Source: Chryseobacterium sp. c4a
Lineage (GTDB): Bacteria; Bacteroidota; Bacteroidia; Flavobacteriales; Weeksellaceae
NCBI RefSeq assembly: GCF_009900745.1
Contig: NZ_WXVU01000003.1
Location: forward strand, 248,001-312,000
Direction of reading: 5' to 3'
Length of the DNA stretch: 64,000 nt
In this document: positions 61,879 to 64,000 of the stretch, one piece after another
Layout: every line of letters begins with the position of its first letter
How positions within the stretch are numbered: the stretch's first letter is position 1
The notes under the pieces: model-generated
Told to the model about the DNA's origin: nothing
What the model saw: only the letters and a program-made list of their open reading frames with translations
The model's database searches: none
Made by a program: the position numbers and the translations under genes

Positions 61879-62556
61879 ATGAAAAAGAATGTATTAAGAA
61901 TTACAGCAGTTTTAGGTTTAACAACAGTTTTACTTAACTCTTGCGGACCAAAGGAGAACACTCCATTGGTATACTTCCCGGACATGTATTTTCCGGTAGC
62001 TTATGATCCATTGATGAAAGCTCAGGATGCGTATTCAGATCATGAAAATGAGATCCCTGCTTTTGTTAAAAATAATGGTGCAACAGGTCTTTCTCCAGTA
62101 GAAGGATCAGTTGCTCAAAATAAAGACGGAGTTTTTGAAGAAAGCTTATTACCAAAGAATGTTGACGAGTACAACGCAGGGTATGATGCTTCTAAAAAAC
62201 TAACAGCTTCTCCTCTAAACCCAGCTAATGCAGCGAAGGATCTTGAAAGAGGAAAAGTATTGTTCGACCACACTTGTGCTGCATGTCACGGAACAGGAGG
62301 TGATGGACAAGGACCAATTGTACAATCTGGTGCATTTTCTGGAGTTCCAAACTATGCAGACAGAGAAATTACTGTAGGATCTGTTCATTATGTATTAACA
62401 AACGGTAGAAACGCAATGGGATCTTATGCTGGACAGCTAAACCCTGGTGATAGATGGAGAGTGGCAATGTATGTGATGAGTGCCTTCAAAAAAGGCCCAG
62501 CAGCTCCGGCAGCCGCAGCACCAGCAACTGAAACGACTACCGAAACTAAAAAATAA
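61879..62556 (+). CDS. actE: Alternative complex III cytochrome c subunit ActE
   Basis: 225 residues. Lipoprotein signal (TTVLLNSC), one CxxCH heme site in CAACHGTGGDGQG and a later Met ligand candidate (RNAMGSYAGQL). It passes electrons towards the terminal oxidase. The C-terminal tail is Ala/Thr/Pro-rich. Confidence 0.92.
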   Translation: MKKNVLRITAVLGLTTVLLNSCGPKENTPLVYFPDMYFPVAYDPLMKAQDAYSDHENEIPAFVKNNGATGLSPVEGSVAQNKDGVFEESLLPKNVDEYNAGYDASKKLTASPLNPANAAKDLERGKVLFDHTCAACHGTGGDGQGPIVQSGAFSGVPNYADREITVGSVHYVLTNGRNAMGSYAGQLNPGDRWRVAMYVMSAFKKGPAAPAAAAPATETTTETKK

Positions 62557-62564
62557 GAAAAGAA

Positions 62565-63896
62565 ATGTATAGTTTTTCACCAAAATTAAAATCAACTTCT
62601 ATAATACTTCTTGTTGTAGGTTTAGTTCTGTTTGGTATTGGTTTCTTTATGAACAAAGGACTTTCTACTGAGAAAATAGAACAAATGATGGAAGCTGTTC
62701 ACGCTTCTGGTCATGATGCTCCTACTCACTCAAGTGAAATGGTTGGACCGCAGGATCATGCAGCTCACTTAGAGCATGCTACTATGCAAATCCATAACCA
62801 GCCTTTAGCATCATTGCACTTTGTGGCAGTGTTCTTCTTTGGAGTAAGTTGCGCTGTACTGTTCTTCTACTGTATTCAGCACGCAGCTCACGCAGGATGG
62901 CCTATTATCATCACAAGAGTAATGGAAGCTATTGCTTCTTATATTCCTTACGGAGGTGCTATACTGGTTATTATGATGATCTTAAATATCACTCACAATG
63001 GCCACCTATTCCACTGGATGGATCCGGAATTAACAAACCCTGAATCTGCACACTTTGACGTAATTTTATTCGAAAAGAAAAGATTCTTAAACATACCTTT
63101 CTATGCTATCAGAACGATCATTTATGTTGTAGGTGCTTCTTTCTTCGCATGGAAACTTAAAGCTCAGTCTAAAAAAGTAGACGATACTAAATCTAAAGTT
63201 GAGTATCAAATGCTTTACAGATGGGCGGTAGGATATATTGCATTCTTCGGATTTGCTTCTGCTGCTTGGGCTTGGGACTGGTTGATGTCTATTGACCCTC
63301 ACTGGTATTCTACAATGTATATCTGGTATTCAATGGTTAGCTGCCTTTCAAGTGGTATTGCTGTAATCATTCTATTAAGTGTTTATCTTAAGAAAAATGG
63401 TTTCTTACCACAGTTCAATGACAACCACTTACACGATTTAGGAGTATTCCTTTTCGCTACAAGTATGCTTTGGACATATACATGGTTCGCTCAGTTCATG
63501 CTTTATTGGTATGCAAACGTTCCGGAAGAGGTTAACTACTTCTTTGGTAGATTCCAACACTACGGTACTACATTCTTACCAATGCTGATCATTAACTTCT
63601 TATTACCACTATTGGTATTAGTAAGTAGCAGCATCAAGAGAAACTATAAAGTGGTTACCACAATGGCTGTAGTAGTTATCTTAGGACACCTTTTAGATTA
63701 CTTCAACATGGTAATGCCAGGAACGGTAGGCCCATTCTGGAACACTCCTGAAGTATTCTTGTTAATCCTAGGAGCAGTTCTATTCGTAGCTGGATTATTT
63801 ATGTTTACTGTACTTTCAGCTTTATCTAAACTGAAGTTGATTCCTACAGGAAACCCATACCTACACGAATCTGAAATTTATGAGTATCCTTTCTAA
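62565..63896 (+). CDS. actF: Alternative complex III membrane subunit ActF
   Basis: 443 residues, the second NrfD-like polytopic subunit, with about ten transmembrane segments. An insertion rich in His (HASGHDAPTHSSEMVG and HAAHLEHATMQIH, about residues 45-85) follows the first helix. It completes the ActABCDEF set. A terminator follows directly. Confidence 0.92.
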   Translation: MYSFSPKLKSTSIILLVVGLVLFGIGFFMNKGLSTEKIEQMMEAVHASGHDAPTHSSEMVGPQDHAAHLEHATMQIHNQPLASLHFVAVFFFGVSCAVLFFYCIQHAAHAGWPIIITRVMEAIASYIPYGGAILVIMMILNITHNGHLFHWMDPELTNPESAHFDVILFEKKRFLNIPFYAIRTIIYVVGASFFAWKLKAQSKKVDDTKSKVEYQMLYRWAVGYIAFFGFASAAWAWDWLMSIDPHWYSTMYIWYSMVSCLSSGIAVIILLSVYLKKNGFLPQFNDNHLHDLGVFLFATSMLWTYTWFAQFMLYWYANVPEEVNYFFGRFQHYGTTFLPMLIINFLLPLLVLVSSSIKRNYKVVTTMAVVVILGHLLDYFNMVMPGTVGPFWNTPEVFLLILGAVLFVAGLFMFTVLSALSKLKLIPTGNPYLHESEIYEYPF

Positions 63897-63920
63897 GGAC
63901 TTATAACACAATAAAACTCT

Positions 63921-63958
63921 AAAAGACTGATTGTTTAAACGATCAGTCTTTTTTTTCT
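63921..63958 (+). terminator. Terminator of the alternative complex III operon
   Basis: AAAAGACTGATTGTTT and AAACGATCAGTCTTTT pair with one wobble, then a run of T. The operon therefore appears to end at actF within this window. Confidence 0.88.
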
Positions 63959-64000
63959 TAAAATATATCCCCTATTTTCAACAGTTATTTTAAAAATGAT

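Noticed and set aside
1..64000. tRNA or rRNA genes
   Set aside because: No cloverleaf with CCA-end pattern or rRNA-like stretch was recognised in any intergenic region by eye; a covariance scan would settle it.

Overview
The window looks like chromosome of a Chryseobacterium-like member of the Bacteroidota (Flavobacteriia, Weeksellaceae type). The grounds are: about 35-37% GC by eye; TAnnTTTG -7 promoter boxes before many genes with little Shine-Dalgarno signal; type IX secretion (T9SS) sorting domains; a gliding lipoprotein (GldH); glutamine synthetase III; and an alternative complex III operon of Bacteroidota type. I saw no rRNA, tRNA, CRISPR array, transposase or integrase.

Layout. 0-3.3 kb (minus strand): a T9SS-sorted beta-propeller-like protein and an orphan umuC. 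3.3-17 kb (plus strand): an accessory island. It holds an endolysin-like M15 peptidase, a patatin phospholipase, a 56-residue acidic protein, three tandem leucine-rich-repeat proteins and a phage-tail-fibre-like protein that all share one N-terminal cassette, a 1260-residue protein of unknown family, a zincin-type polymorphic toxin with a probable immunity protein, and a WYL-domain regulator. 17-29.5 kb: housekeeping and small genes (TonB-like protein, tadA, a GG-leader peptide, GNAT, coaX, M1 peptidase, DinB-like, a large conserved protein, glnN, an NlpC/P60 lipoprotein, a Qnr-like pentapeptide protein). 29.6-35.3 kb (minus strand): mreB-mreC-mreD-mrdA-rodA shape operon. 35.7-39.7 kb: hemA-hemC-hemD-hemE. 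39.8-46 kb: a second GG-leader peptide, sufS, prs-rplY, and an OmpP1/FadL porin with a GDSL-like lipoprotein. 46.4-50.7 kb: ricT-gldH-PBP1A. 50.8-55.3 kb: selO, a T9SS adhesin-type protein, a polytopic membrane protein and a SPOR protein. 55.5-63.9 kb: the six-gene ActABCDEF alternative complex III operon.

The most interesting signal is in the island. Six copies of an inverted repeat, ACGWCA-N5-TGWCGY, each lie exactly 10 bp upstream of a TAnnTTTG box. They precede the M15 peptidase (two copies in tandem), the patatin, the acidic small protein, the LRR/tail-fibre operon and the WYL regulator itself. I found no other full copy in the window by eye. This defines a compact, probably autoregulated WYL regulon combining two lysis-type enzymes, tail-fibre-like binding proteins and a giant cytoplasmic protein, with a toxin-immunity pair embedded in it. 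None of these proteins has a visible signal peptide or T9SS domain, and no phage head, sheath, tube or baseplate gene is present. My working inference is a stress- or phage-responsive system whose products leave the cell by lysis or through an injection apparatus encoded elsewhere.
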